Source: Bradyrhizobium sp. AZCC 1719 (GTDB lineage Bacteria > Pseudomonadota > Alphaproteobacteria > Rhizobiales > Xanthobacteraceae). From it: a stretch of DNA of 64,000 nt. Shown here piece after piece: positions 8,598-19,229 of the stretch; positions within the stretch are counted from its first letter, which is position 1, and each line of letters starts with the position of its first letter. The notes beneath the pieces were generated by a model. That model saw nothing but the letters and a program-made list of their open reading frames with translations, searched no databases and had not been told where the DNA came from. The DNA lies in contig NZ_JAZHRU010000001.1 of the NCBI RefSeq assembly GCF_036924525.1, forward strand, positions 2,819,001-2,883,000, read 5' to 3'. The translations under genes and the position numbers were made by a program.

Positions 8598-9959
8598 GTG
8601 AGCGGCACCGAAAATTCGATGCAGGAATTGTTTGTGCGCGCTGCATCGTTGCTTCTTGGCAACGATGTGGACGCGGCCGGCGATCACGATGCCAGACTCA
8701 TCCTTCAGGCGCTGGAATATGCCGAAGAATCCAGCAACGGGATTGATTCGCAGCTCGCGAATCGCGCTCATTTGCTGATCGCTGCTTCCCGATTTGCGCG
8801 CGTGTTCGAACTGGCCTCGCCCGACGCGCCCGGCCTGATCAGCTTTGGCGCGCAATTCGATCCAGCGCTTGCCGATCCCTTGCACGAGGAAAGCCCGATG
8901 GTCGGCGTTTCCGGCGTCGGTCTGACGTTGCGGGAAGCGTTTCAGGGCTGCATCGGCGAGGGCATCGAGTACCTCTCTCAATTGCAGACCGGAACCGACC
9001 TGTTGCTCAAACCCGGCGTCGACGATTGGGCCGGAAAACTCGGTCCGAAGGCGCTGGAGTTGGTCGCTGCCCTTTCGGAACGCCGCATGCAACCGGAGCG
9101 AGCGCTTTCCTGGTGCCGCGCAACGCGACTGACCGACGGCGGCGAGGTGTTGCTTCCGGCGGACATCTGCCTGCGGCGGCCGCCAGCGCAACGCGAGTTT
9201 GTGCCGCCGTTCCCGCTGAGCATCGGATCGGCCGCTGGTCCGTCACGAGACGCCGCAGCGCTGCATGGTCTCTTGGAACTGATCGAGCGCGATGCAGCCA
9301 GCCTGTGGTGGAGAGGCGGTCAGTTGCCGCGATCGATTCCGGTGCAGCATGCAGCGGGTATCGCAGCGGAGGGCTTGTTGCGGCAGCTTCGGCATGGCGC
9401 ACCGGTGCTGCGCCGGACTTGGCTGCTCGATATTACGACGGATATCGGCGTGCCCTGCGTCGTGGCGGTCTCCTGCCGGGCGGACGGTACCGGTTTCGCC
9501 TTCGGCCTCGCCGCGCGGCCATCCCTCGAGGCCGCGGTCCGCTCGGCGATTCTGGAAATGTGCCAGCTCGAACTGGCCGACAGCGTCGTCGCAACCAAAC
9601 GCCGCGAACGCGGCGATGCCGCGCTCAACGCACAGGATCGCATCCACCTGCGGCGCGCAGCGATCAACACCGACGAGTGCAAATTGCTGCAGCCGGTCGC
9701 AGAGTGCGCGGCCCATCTGCCCTTTCCCGCAACTGAAGCGAGCGTCATATTTGGATTGATCGTACAGCGTTTGGAAAAGCTCGGAATCGAGGCGTTCTAC
9801 CTCGAACTCACACGCCCGCGTTTCGCCATTCCAGTGGTCCGCGTGATCGCCCCAGGCCTGCAACTCGAGCCATCCGAAATCGTCACGGCCAGGCTGCAGG
9901 ATGCGATGGCGCGGAGTGGAGGTGGCGCAACCTATACCGGGGGTGTTCCTTTGATGTAG
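8598..9959 (+). CDS. YcaO-like ATP-dependent cyclodehydratase/thioamidating enzyme
   Basis: 453 residues. The YcaO ATP/Mg2+ site signatures are visible: LREAFQGCIGEGIEYLS at about 111-127 (the A..GC.GE..E.YS motif) and ALHGLLELIERDAASLWW at about 221-238, then EMCQLELADS and a C-terminal segment FYLELTRPRFAIPVVRVIAPGLQ. The protein ends TYTGGVPLM rather than with a proline-rich PxPxP tail. YcaO enzymes phosphorylate peptide-backbone amides, making azolines, thioamides or amidines in RiPPs, or modify ribosomal protein or methyl-CoM reductase. No TfuA, ThiF/E1 partner or FMN azoline dehydrogenase is nearby, so the partner and substrate are unknown. Start GTG 8598 with GAGG upstream; ATG 8619 is the alternative. 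Confidence 0.88.
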   Translation: MSGTENSMQELFVRAASLLLGNDVDAAGDHDARLILQALEYAEESSNGIDSQLANRAHLLIAASRFARVFELASPDAPGLISFGAQFDPALADPLHEESPMVGVSGVGLTLREAFQGCIGEGIEYLSQLQTGTDLLLKPGVDDWAGKLGPKALELVAALSERRMQPERALSWCRATRLTDGGEVLLPADICLRRPPAQREFVPPFPLSIGSAAGPSRDAAALHGLLELIERDAASLWWRGGQLPRSIPVQHAAGIAAEGLLRQLRHGAPVLRRTWLLDITTDIGVPCVVAVSCRADGTGFAFGLAARPSLEAAVRSAILEMCQLELADSVVATKRRERGDAALNAQDRIHLRRAAINTDECKLLQPVAECAAHLPFPATEASVIFGLIVQRLEKLGIEAFYLELTRPRFAIPVVRVIAPGLQLEPSEIVTARLQDAMARSGGGATYTGGVPLM

Positions 9960-9997
9960 AGTGGCAGAATTAACCAACCGGTTCCGGAAACCGTTTC

Positions 9998-12097
9998 ATG
10001 CCGGCCAGTGCCAAGGCCATGACATCAGACAATGCCGCGGCGGCGCCCGAAAGCGCTCCGCGCCTGTCGGTATCGCTGGTCGGGCGGCTCGGCGTGCGGT
10101 TCAACGGCCGGCCGATAGAACTGCGAACCCGCAAGGCCGGCGCCGTCCTGAGTTATCTCGCGCTGTCGGAGACCAAGCAGGAGAGCCGCGAGCGGCTGGT
10201 CGGCCTGCTGTGGAGCCGTTCCGACGAGGAAAAGGCGCGTGCCTCGTTGCGGCAGGTCGTGCGCGAACTGCGGGCGATGTTCGAGGAGGCCGGCTATGAC
10301 GGCTTTGTCGCGGAGCGGCTCCTGATCGGCCTCGACGTTGGACGAATCGAAGTCGATATCGAAAGCGTGATTCAACTCGCCGAAGGCGGACGCGTTCACC
10401 CGCTGCTGCTCGATACCCCGCAGCTCGACGGGCGTTTGCTCGAAGGAATGGACGATCTCGACCCGTCGTTCCGGGTCTGGGTGCTGGCGAAACGGCAGAC
10501 CATCCATGAACGGCTGATGCGCAATCTCGACGAAGGCTTGACCTCCGCAAGCGTAGCTGCCGAGTCCAAAAAGAGGATTGCGGCCGCGATCGTCAATCTC
10601 GATCCGACCCACGAATACGCCTGCCGCTATCTGATGCGGGCGCATGCGGAAGAAGGCGATACTGCCGGCGCGCTGCGCATCTACAAGGCGCTGTGGGACC
10701 TGCTCGATCGCGACTACGCCATGGAGCCGTCGTCGGCCACCGAAGAACTCGTCGCGAACATCAAGCTCGGCATTCTGGAGCGCGCGCCGGCCGATCGGGC
10801 CGCCTCGGCAGCGAATGACGAATTCGCTGTCAGGATGGTCAGAGGGACCACTCTCCAGCCGGTAGTCCCGATGTCGCCACCGGTCAATGCGCCCGTCAAG
10901 ACGCGCCTGGTGCTGCGGCCCTTTGCGATGCACGGAGTCGACGAGGACCACAGCCATCTGGTGCAGGGGTTCTCCCAGCATCTTGCGGCCTGTCTCGTGC
11001 GCTTCCGGGAATGGAGCGTCGTCGATCGTCCTCCGGCGGCCCTCGTGCTTCCGGCGGGTACGTCTCCGCAATACTGCATCGAGACCACCGCCTATCAGGC
11101 GGGTGCCGAAATCAACATCGTGATGGTGCTTCGGGACGATACCACCGGGATTTACGTCTGGAGCGAAAGCTTCCGACTTGGTCTCGGCAACTGGTTCGAA
11201 ACACAGCAGCGCATCATCCGCCGGATCGCCACCTCGCTGAACGTGCAGCTCTCGACCGAACGGTTGATGCGGTTGGCCGGCGAGCCTGACGTATCGCTTG
11301 ACCTGCATGACCGCTGGCTGCGCGGACAGAACCTCATGTCGAAGTTCGATCCTGAAAGCTGGCGGCGGGCGGTCGCCATCTTTCGCGATGCGATCCGCGA
11401 CAATCCGGGTTTCTCGCCCTGCTACAGCAGCCTCGTGCAGATGAACAACATCGAGCATCTGGTGCACCCCGGGATCTTTCGCGATCTCGAAAAGGCCAGG
11501 GCCACTCTTGAACTGGCGAAGACCGCCGTTCAACTGGACCCGGTCGATTCAAGGGCGCATCTGTGCTGCGGCTGGTCCTATGTGATGGCGCTTCGGGAAG
11601 CCGAAGCTGCGCCGCACATGGCGCTTGCCTGCGAGCTCAATGACAACGACCCGTGGACGTTGTTGTCGAGCGCTCACTATGAGGTCTTTTGCGGATCAAT
11701 CGAGCAGGCCCGGCTCAGGGCCGACCAAGCACTGACGCTCTCGCCTGCGCCTTCCTATCTTGAATGGGCTTATCATTGCACCATTCGCTTTCTGTGCGGC
11801 GACTACGCAGGCGCCGTCGAGGCCTGCGATCGCGCCAATGGCGTCGGGCGGACATTGCCCGCATGGCGGACCGCTGCGCTGTTCTATCTTGGGGAGTTGG
11901 GGAAGGCGCGCGAAGAAGCTCAGCGCTTCGTGAATGGACTACGTTCGTTTTGGGTCGGTACATTGACCCCGACCGACGAGGCTGTCGTGCGGTGGGTCAT
12001 GCAGGCTCACCCGATTAGCGTGAGCGAGCGACAGGAAACCCTTCGTCGAGGTTTGCTCGGCGCAGGGCTTCCTGTCGGGGATATCGTCCAGCTCTGA
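9998..12097 (+). CDS. SARP/BTAD-type transcriptional regulator with TPR region
   Basis: 699 residues. Visible order: an N-terminal winged-helix DNA-binding domain (about 24-105: LSVSLVGRLGVRFNGRP, LRTRKAGAVLSYLALS, ARASLRQVVRELRAMF), then a bacterial transcriptional activation domain (about 110-260, with HEYACRYLMRAHAEEGDTAGALRIY split over two helices). Next comes a TolB-N/FlgO-like domain (about 300-425, VLRPFAMHGVDEDHSHLVQGF then YVWSESFRL), and then TPR-like helices (about 430-650). No NTPase domain. This architecture recalls the sensory part of class III cyclase-TPR proteins. It lies 38 bases after the YcaO gene on the same strand and ends base-to-base against the 136-residue gene on the other strand. 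Likely the local activator. Confidence 0.8.
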   Translation: MPASAKAMTSDNAAAAPESAPRLSVSLVGRLGVRFNGRPIELRTRKAGAVLSYLALSETKQESRERLVGLLWSRSDEEKARASLRQVVRELRAMFEEAGYDGFVAERLLIGLDVGRIEVDIESVIQLAEGGRVHPLLLDTPQLDGRLLEGMDDLDPSFRVWVLAKRQTIHERLMRNLDEGLTSASVAAESKKRIAAAIVNLDPTHEYACRYLMRAHAEEGDTAGALRIYKALWDLLDRDYAMEPSSATEELVANIKLGILERAPADRAASAANDEFAVRMVRGTTLQPVVPMSPPVNAPVKTRLVLRPFAMHGVDEDHSHLVQGFSQHLAACLVRFREWSVVDRPPAALVLPAGTSPQYCIETTAYQAGAEINIVMVLRDDTTGIYVWSESFRLGLGNWFETQQRIIRRIATSLNVQLSTERLMRLAGEPDVSLDLHDRWLRGQNLMSKFDPESWRRAVAIFRDAIRDNPGFSPCYSSLVQMNNIEHLVHPGIFRDLEKARATLELAKTAVQLDPVDSRAHLCCGWSYVMALREAEAAPHMALACELNDNDPWTLLSSAHYEVFCGSIEQARLRADQALTLSPAPSYLEWAYHCTIRFLCGDYAGAVEACDRANGVGRTLPAWRTAALFYLGELGKAREEAQRFVNGLRSFWVGTLTPTDEAVVRWVMQAHPISVSERQETLRRGLLGAGLPVGDIVQL

Positions 12098-12508
12098 CTA
12101 GGCGCAGAAGCTGATCGTGTAATCGCCGATACGCTCGGCATGCACCTTGAACTTGTCGGCTTCCGGAATCACCGGATCCATCCCGTTGAACAGCCGCTTG
12201 TAGAACGGCGGAAGCGGGTAGGTTGCGCCTGGCTTGCTGAGCTTCTCTTCGGAATCCGCGATCGCCACGGCAGGCGGCAAGCGCACCACGATCGTGTCCA
12301 TCTGCTGCTCAACGAACTTCACCTTCGTATAGCGATCCGGCACCGTCATGAACACCTGCGCCTTGGCGAGTTGCTCCTTGAATTCCTCGACGGTGGTCGG
12401 GATCGGATACTCGTTGTCGTCGTCAAGATAGTTCTTGCCCGTCGACCAGGTCTTTACGAGGTTGCCCCAGCGCTCATGGTTGGTCACTTGCATTCTTTCG
12501 AGGGCCAT
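12098..12508 (-). CDS. Uncharacterised 136-residue protein ending in Cys-Ala, next to the peroxidase
   Basis: I chose ATG 12508 because GGAGGAG sits eight bases upstream; the longer frame starting at 12544 has no support. The sequence is soluble and charged, begins MALERMQVTNHERWGNLVK, contains FKEQLAKAQVFMTVPDRYTK and a proline-rich stretch GATYPLPPFYKRL, and ends HAERIGDYTISFCA. The only cysteine is the penultimate residue. It follows the peroxidase gene by 42 bases on the same strand, so the two form an operon facing YcaO-SARP. Family not recognised. A substrate or precursor of the YcaO enzyme, or a peroxidase partner, are possibilities; both are inference. Confidence 0.75.
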   Translation of the reverse strand: MALERMQVTNHERWGNLVKTWSTGKNYLDDDNEYPIPTTVEEFKEQLAKAQVFMTVPDRYTKVKFVEQQMDTIVVRLPPAVAIADSEEKLSKPGATYPLPPFYKRLFNGMDPVIPEADKFKVHAERIGDYTISFCA

Positions 12509-12550
12509 AATTTCTACTCCTCCGGGTTGCGCGAGACGGAACAATTCCGC

Positions 12551-14293
12551 TCACAGAAATGCAGGCACGGCCTGCTGCAGTTCGGCAATTTCGGTGGTGA
12601 ATTTCACCAACCGCGCCATGTTTGAAATCTCTCGAATGTCCTGAAATACGTTCGTCAGGTAAAATTCGCGGGAAACGAGGTCCAGTTGATCGGTGAGCGA
12701 GCCGCCGCCGGCCGGTTGCGGGACGCTCGCGAGCGCCCCGAATATCACTTCCGATACGATGATCGAACCGAGCAGCCCGAGTTGCAGGCCCTCCGTCTGC
12801 TGCATCGCCTCGAACAGGATGAAAAACGGCAGCGGCGGATCGTTCGAAAGGGTTTCAATGTCCTCGTCCGTCAGCGAGCCGTAGGCTGGTGTCGAGACGA
12901 GCCATTCGCGAAGCTGATTGACACGGTAGGCGCGGTCGGCAAGCAGGCGCGACGTGGCAATGAAATGCGGGCGCCTGCAGCCGATCTCGGCAATCAGTGC
13001 ATCTACCGACCACATGCCGGCGAGGCCGGCGCCGAGCAGGTCGCGATAGAGCAGGCCGACCCGTTCCGTTTCGTCGAACGCCGGAAAGATCTGGTCATTG
13101 CCGAGCCCATCGCTGAGATGTGGTCCGATGCGGCGGCTGAAATTCGGCGTCGAGCCGTTGATCTCGAAAAAGCGCGACCATTGCACCATCCAGGTCTCGT
13201 CGAGCGGCATGTTTGCCGGGTCGTTTGCCGAGCTCTTTTCAAGCGTATTGTTGAGGTCATGGAGCGACAGGTCGTTGATCTGGTATTCGGGTCGCACCAT
13301 GGCGTGACCGAAGCGGAATGCGCCGTGCGAAAACTCGAACGGAATTTCCCAATCTCCGATCGCAGGACCGTCGGCTGATGCGGGACGGTCGATGAAGTGC
13401 GGGGCAGGTCCGCAGTAGCTCGCGTAGATCGCCGGATGAATCACCCTTCGCATCAGGTCGTTGCGGATGATGTTGTGATAGATGGCCGTCAATGCGCCGC
13501 GGGCGCACAGGAAGCGCTTGTAGGCGGCGCCGAACTGGCCGTTTGGCCCCGCATTGCCTTCGCGGCGGCGAATGATATCGACGAGGCCGTTGTGCAGCAG
13601 CGCAAACAGCGCGGTGAGCTGGGACATCACGGCGTGATCGTCATTGCGTGGATCGGCAACCAGCGCTTCGGTGAGGGCAACGCGGACACCCGCAATGCTG
13701 CGATCGATGCCCGTCACGTTCTCGGCGGGGGTCCGTGCGATGTCGCGAAATGGGCAGCCCGTCGCCGACTGCTTTTCCTTCCAGCGCATTCGCCCGAGCC
13801 GCAGCTTGGTGCGCCGGTCGTCGCTCGGTGCGTCGAGCGCATAGATGTGCGGCGATCCGACCGGGCCGCTGCCGTACAGCGTTTCCAGTCGAAGCGGAGT
13901 ACGGCGGGCGTTGGTCGTCCCTCGGCCGAGCCCTCCCGCAACCGAAAGCGGAATGGCCGAGTGAACCAGATCATGCGCAATGAACTGCAGCAGATAGGTG
14001 TAGCCCGAGGGGATGAAGGGATTTTCCCAGTATTCCGCCGATCGAGCCTGGTGTGGCGGCCATTTTATGGCGGCATCCATTCGCCGTGACAGGCGATGCA
14101 TCAATCCGCGAAGCTTTGCATGGTGCGACGTCGACTCGAGCGGATCGATACCGAAGGCGCGGAAGCGCTGCGAAGGAGCCGGTGTGCCGAGGAAGTGACG
14201 AAAGCCGGGAACTGTCGCCGGCGGTATAGGGCCGCGCGTATTGAGTTCGGAAGTTCGGAATGAGGATGCGTCAGCGACCTTCTGCACAGCCAT
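12551..14293 (-). CDS. Animal-type heme peroxidase (peroxinectin-like), cytoplasmic
   Basis: About 580 residues. The three hallmarks of the animal heme peroxidase family are present: distal His in YLLQFIAHDLVHS (about His107), catalytic Arg in VADPRNDDHAVMSQL (about Arg216), followed by the usual FALLHN helix, and proximal heme-ligand His in GAFRFGHAMVRPEYQ (about His330). C-terminal helices (DEDIETLSNDPPLPFF, LGSIIVSEV) also fit. There is no signal peptide, so it is probably intracellular, unlike secreted bacterial peroxicins. ATG 14293 is preferred to TTG 14296. First gene of a two-gene operon with the 136-residue protein. Confidence 0.88.
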   Translation of the reverse strand: MAVQKVADASSFRTSELNTRGPIPPATVPGFRHFLGTPAPSQRFRAFGIDPLESTSHHAKLRGLMHRLSRRMDAAIKWPPHQARSAEYWENPFIPSGYTYLLQFIAHDLVHSAIPLSVAGGLGRGTTNARRTPLRLETLYGSGPVGSPHIYALDAPSDDRRTKLRLGRMRWKEKQSATGCPFRDIARTPAENVTGIDRSIAGVRVALTEALVADPRNDDHAVMSQLTALFALLHNGLVDIIRRREGNAGPNGQFGAAYKRFLCARGALTAIYHNIIRNDLMRRVIHPAIYASYCGPAPHFIDRPASADGPAIGDWEIPFEFSHGAFRFGHAMVRPEYQINDLSLHDLNNTLEKSSANDPANMPLDETWMVQWSRFFEINGSTPNFSRRIGPHLSDGLGNDQIFPAFDETERVGLLYRDLLGAGLAGMWSVDALIAEIGCRRPHFIATSRLLADRAYRVNQLREWLVSTPAYGSLTDEDIETLSNDPPLPFFILFEAMQQTEGLQLGLLGSIIVSEVIFGALASVPQPAGGGSLTDQLDLVSREFYLTNVFQDIREISNMARLVKFTTEIAELQQAVPAFL

Positions 14294-14498
14294 CAAGACT
14301 ATTCTCGCGATTGGTCAAGGCGGCGAGAGTGCGGAGAAAGTCGTGAAATTATCGTGAGTTAAATCGTTAGAACCTGTGAACATCTGTGGACATCTTTTAG
14401 CCATGTGGTGCAGCGCGCATACTGCGTGGCGCGGCCCCTCTCGGGCCTGCTTTCCGGCAGGCGGTGCGACGGTATGATACGGAACCTGCAGGGGCTTA

Positions 14499-14774
14499 TT
14501 GGCGCGTGTGAAGCACATCGAGGCGGCATCCTTGGCACGATATTTCGGCGCAATGCTCGCGATGATGATTGTTGTTTCAGGCGCTGCGCAAGCCGAGCCG
14601 GCCGCCGACGACGGTCGGTCCGATCGACTGTTCAATCGAGCTGAGATGCCGATCTCGGAGTCGGCAGCCACGCGCGCGGCTGCCGCTCAACGCAGCCAAC
14701 ATAGCATTGCTTCGGTGTATGGGATCAGGTCATCACGTTTGCGAAATGTTGTCTTGCAGCGGTATTCCGGATAG
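14499..14774 (+). CDS. Small hypothetical, possibly exported protein
   Basis: 91 residues from TTG 14499, or slightly shorter from GTG 14508. The N-terminus has a basic start followed by a hydrophobic stretch (YFGAMLAMMIVVSGAAQA) and an AQA-type cleavage site, so a signal peptide is plausible. The mature part is short, alanine- and serine-rich, with an Arg-rich end. No family recognised. It precedes the DapA-like gene by 42 bases on the same strand. The weak start codon and low complexity leave real doubt. Confidence 0.4.
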   Translation: MARVKHIEAASLARYFGAMLAMMIVVSGAAQAEPAADDGRSDRLFNRAEMPISESAATRAAAAQRSQHSIASVYGIRSSRLRNVVLQRYSG

Positions 14775-14816
14775 CCATGGCGGTCCGGACTCTCCTGCCA
14801 AAGGCAAATTCCTTCC

Positions 14817-15692
14817 ATGGCTGATTTTCACGGCGTCTTTCCCTACCTGGTCTCACCAGTCGATGGATCAGGCCAAATTCGCACCGAAGTGCTGGGCCGG
14901 CTCTGCGACGACCTCATCAAGGCAGGCGTGCATGGGCTGACGCCGCTGGGATCAACCGGCGAGTTCGCCTATCTCAACCAGGCGCAGCGTGCCAGCGTCG
15001 TGCAGACCACGATCGAAGCCGCTGATGGCCGCGTGCCGGTGATCGCCGGCGTTGCCTCGACATCGACGGCGGATGCGGTGGCGCAGGCGAAGGCGTATCA
15101 GAAGCTCGGCGCCGACGGCATTCTCGCGATCATGGAGGCTTACTTCCCGGTCGCCGACGCGCAGGTCGAATCCTATTTCCGCGCCATTGCCGACGCGGTC
15201 GACATTCCAGTCGTGATCTACACCAATCCGCAATTCCAGCGCTCCGATCTCACGCTCGACGTGATCGCGCGGCTCGCGACCCATCCGCGCATCGGCCACA
15301 TCAAGGACGCCTCCACCAACACCGGCCGGCTGCTGTCGATCATGAATCGCTGTGGGGAAGCGATCCGCGTGTTCTCCGCATCTGCCCACATCCCGGCGGC
15401 GGTGATGCTGATCGGTGGGGTGGGCTGGATGGCCGGTCCTGCCTGCATCATCCCGCGGCAGAGCGTCGAGCTCTACAATCTCTGCAAGGCGGCGCGCTGG
15501 GATGAGGCGATGGCGCTGCAGCGCAAGCTGTGGCGCATCAACGAGGCTTTTGCGCGGTTCAACCTGGCCGCCTGCATCAAGGCCGGGCTCGAGATCCAGG
15601 GTTACGCGGTCGGCGATCCCATCCCGCCGCAGGTTGCGCTGACGGCCGAGCAGCGCAGGGTGGTCGAGGCGGCGCTGCGCGACCTCGGATGA
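14817..15692 (+). CDS. Dihydrodipicolinate synthase/N-acetylneuraminate lyase family protein
   Basis: 291 residues, a (beta/alpha)8 class I aldolase. The Schiff-base lysine is in IGHIKDAS (about Lys163), the catalytic tyrosine in VVIYTNPQF (about Tyr135), and the substrate-carboxylate loop is GSTGEF (about 45-50). It is not clearly the housekeeping DapA: GSTGE replaces GTTGE, and the C-terminus ([25 protein letters not shown]) is like the catabolic branch. It may cleave or form a 2-keto-3-deoxy sugar acid or another pyruvate adduct. No pathway genes are adjacent; a palindromic repeat follows directly. Confidence 0.85.
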   Translation: MADFHGVFPYLVSPVDGSGQIRTEVLGRLCDDLIKAGVHGLTPLGSTGEFAYLNQAQRASVVQTTIEAADGRVPVIAGVASTSTADAVAQAKAYQKLGADGILAIMEAYFPVADAQVESYFRAIADAVDIPVVIYTNPQFQRSDLTLDVIARLATHPRIGHIKDASTNTGRLLSIMNRCGEAIRVFSASAHIPAAVMLIGGVGWMAGPACIIPRQSVELYNLCKAARWDEAMALQRKLWRINEAFARFNLAACIKAGLEIQGYAVGDPIPPQVALTAEQRRVVEAALRDLG

Positions 15693-15710
15693 ACGCAGCT
15701 TGCGAGATTC

Positions 15711-15800
15711 CGTAGGGTGGGCAAAGGCGCATCGCGCCGTGCCCACCATCAAGCGTTCCGTTGGAAATGGTGGGCACGCTTGCGCTTTGCCCACCCTACG
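15711..15800. repeat. Palindromic intergenic repeat, family A (CGTAGGGTGGGCAAAG type)
   Basis: Long imperfect inverted repeat. It starts CGTAGGGTGGGCAAAGGCG, ends CTTTGCCCACCCTACG, and has an inner GTGCCCACCAT / ATGGTGGGCAC pair. Related copies in this window lie at 44041-44126 and 50027-50122, with a fragment at 42431-42458. It sits between the convergent ends of the DapA-like and ftsH genes, where it could act as a bidirectional terminator. Confidence 0.9.
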
Positions 15801-15815
15801 ATTTCTCGGATAAGG

Positions 15816-17657
<1,842 letters not shown>

Positions 17658-17983
17658 CTCGCAACTCCGGACGCCTTGTCGCAGGAAGCCGCATCGGGAC
17701 CTTTGCCTGATGGCCATGCCAGGCGCCCGATCAGGACCGGCGGCGCAATGACGGACTGCGGCTTTAGAACAATTAGAATGGCAGGATTTGGTTTCAAGCG
17801 CAGGCCGCACTGCTTGCGCGACAAACCGCCATGCATAAATCACGTCAACCGGTCGATCTTGCCGGATGATTAAGTCTCTGAAAGTTCAGAAACTTTAGTC
17901 CGGCCAGGACGTTTGGTTGGTGATGATGCCCGGCCTGCTTACCTTCCGCATCGCGCTTTTGCGCGATATCCAGTGAGTGATCG
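17658..17983. promoter_or_regulatory. Divergent promoter region between ftsH and the HtrA-like protease
   Basis: No gene is visible in these 326 bases. An imperfect palindrome, CTGAAAGTTCAGAAACTTTAG, with its two halves centred near 17887, is the only clear symmetric element and could be an operator. I could not identify a convincing -35/-10 pair. Confidence 0.4.
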
Positions 17984-19084
17984 ATGAATCGTCGCTTCGC
18001 GCTTTCATTAGCCGCCATCGCAGCCGTACTGGTGGCGTTAACCCTCTCCAATATCCGCTACAGCCCGTGGACCAATACCACCGCCCGAACCGTCGACCAG
18101 CGGGGCCCACTGTCCGACGCCGAGCGCGCAAACATCGAGCTTTTCGAGCGGGTCTCGCCGTCTGTCGTCCAGGTTGCAGCACGATCCTCCATGGCCAATC
18201 CCTTCGCCGAAGACGAAAGCCCGGCAACCTCGGGCCCGGCAGCCTCCGGCACCGGCTTTGTCTGGGACAGTAGCGGTCATGTGGTCACCAACAATCACGT
18301 CGTGCAAAATGGCCGTGAGGTAGCCGTTCGCTTCGCCTCAGGCGAGGTGGCCCAAGCTTCAATCGTCGGCGTTGCACCGAACTACGATCTGGCGGTGCTG
18401 CGGATCAGGAATCCGCGCCAACTGCCGCCGCCGGTGGCGCTTGGCAGTTCCAACGACCTCAAGGTAGGCCAAATTGCATTTGCGATCGGCAACCCGTTCG
18501 GACTAGATCAATCGCTGACGAGCGGAATCATCAGCGCGCTCAAGCGGCGGCTGCCGACCAGCAGCGGTCGCGAGATCGCCAATGTGATCCAGACCGATAC
18601 CGCGATCAATCCCGGCAATTCCGGTGGCCCCCTTTTGGACTCGGCGGGACGGTTGATCGGCGTCAACACGGCCATCATCTCGCCCTCCGGCTCCAGCGCC
18701 GGCATCGGCTTCGCCATTCCGGCCGATATCGTCAATCGTATCGTGCCCGAACTCATCAAGAATGGTCGGGTGCCGACCCCGGGAATCGGGATCGTCGCCG
18801 CCGGCGAAGCCGTTGCGACGCGCATGGGCGTTGAAGGGGTGATCGTCGTGCGCACCGCGCCCGGAAGTCCGGCCGACCGGGCTGGCATCCGTGGCGTCGA
18901 TTTCAACTCGGGCGCGCTCGGCGACGTGATCGTTCAAGCCGATGGTAAGCCGGTTCACCGGCTCTCCGACCTGACCGACCAGATCGAGCAGGTCGGTGCA
19001 GGCAAAAGCGTCCGCATCACATTGAAACGCGGTTCGGAAACGCGCGATGTCAACGTCGATATCGTGGATATCAGCCGCGGCTAA
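17984..19084 (+). CDS. HtrA/DegP-like periplasmic serine protease
   Basis: 366 residues. The N-terminal hydrophobic segment (about 5-22) is a signal peptide or anchor. The trypsin-like domain carries the full triad: His105 in VTNNHVVQNG, Asp135 in PNYDLAVLR, Ser213 in INPGNSGGPLL. One PDZ domain follows (about 265-360: GVEGVIVVRTAPGSPADRAG, GDVIVQADGKPV). With a single PDZ it is DegS-like or a short DegP. It probably degrades or refolds damaged envelope proteins. Divergently arranged with ftsH, making a membrane/periplasm quality-control pair. Confidence 0.92.
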   Translation: MNRRFALSLAAIAAVLVALTLSNIRYSPWTNTTARTVDQRGPLSDAERANIELFERVSPSVVQVAARSSMANPFAEDESPATSGPAASGTGFVWDSSGHVVTNNHVVQNGREVAVRFASGEVAQASIVGVAPNYDLAVLRIRNPRQLPPPVALGSSNDLKVGQIAFAIGNPFGLDQSLTSGIISALKRRLPTSSGREIANVIQTDTAINPGNSGGPLLDSAGRLIGVNTAIISPSGSSAGIGFAIPADIVNRIVPELIKNGRVPTPGIGIVAAGEAVATRMGVEGVIVVRTAPGSPADRAGIRGVDFNSGALGDVIVQADGKPVHRLSDLTDQIEQVGAGKSVRITLKRGSETRDVNVDIVDISRG

Positions 19085-19229
19085 TAGTCCCCCTGAAGGC
19101 AGAATCGTGCCCCGCTGCGGTGCTTGCGTCTGCAGCGCTGGCGCTTTTGTTGCAGCGGGCTGAATGAGTTGTCTCGCGGTGAAAAATCGCTAAAACCCCG
19201 CCCAATCCGAACAAGCTAAGGACAAACTG

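Noticed and set aside
10025..11533. A 502-residue minus-strand frame opposite the SARP gene
   Set aside because: Same antisense artefact; the plus-strand frame shows real domain motifs.
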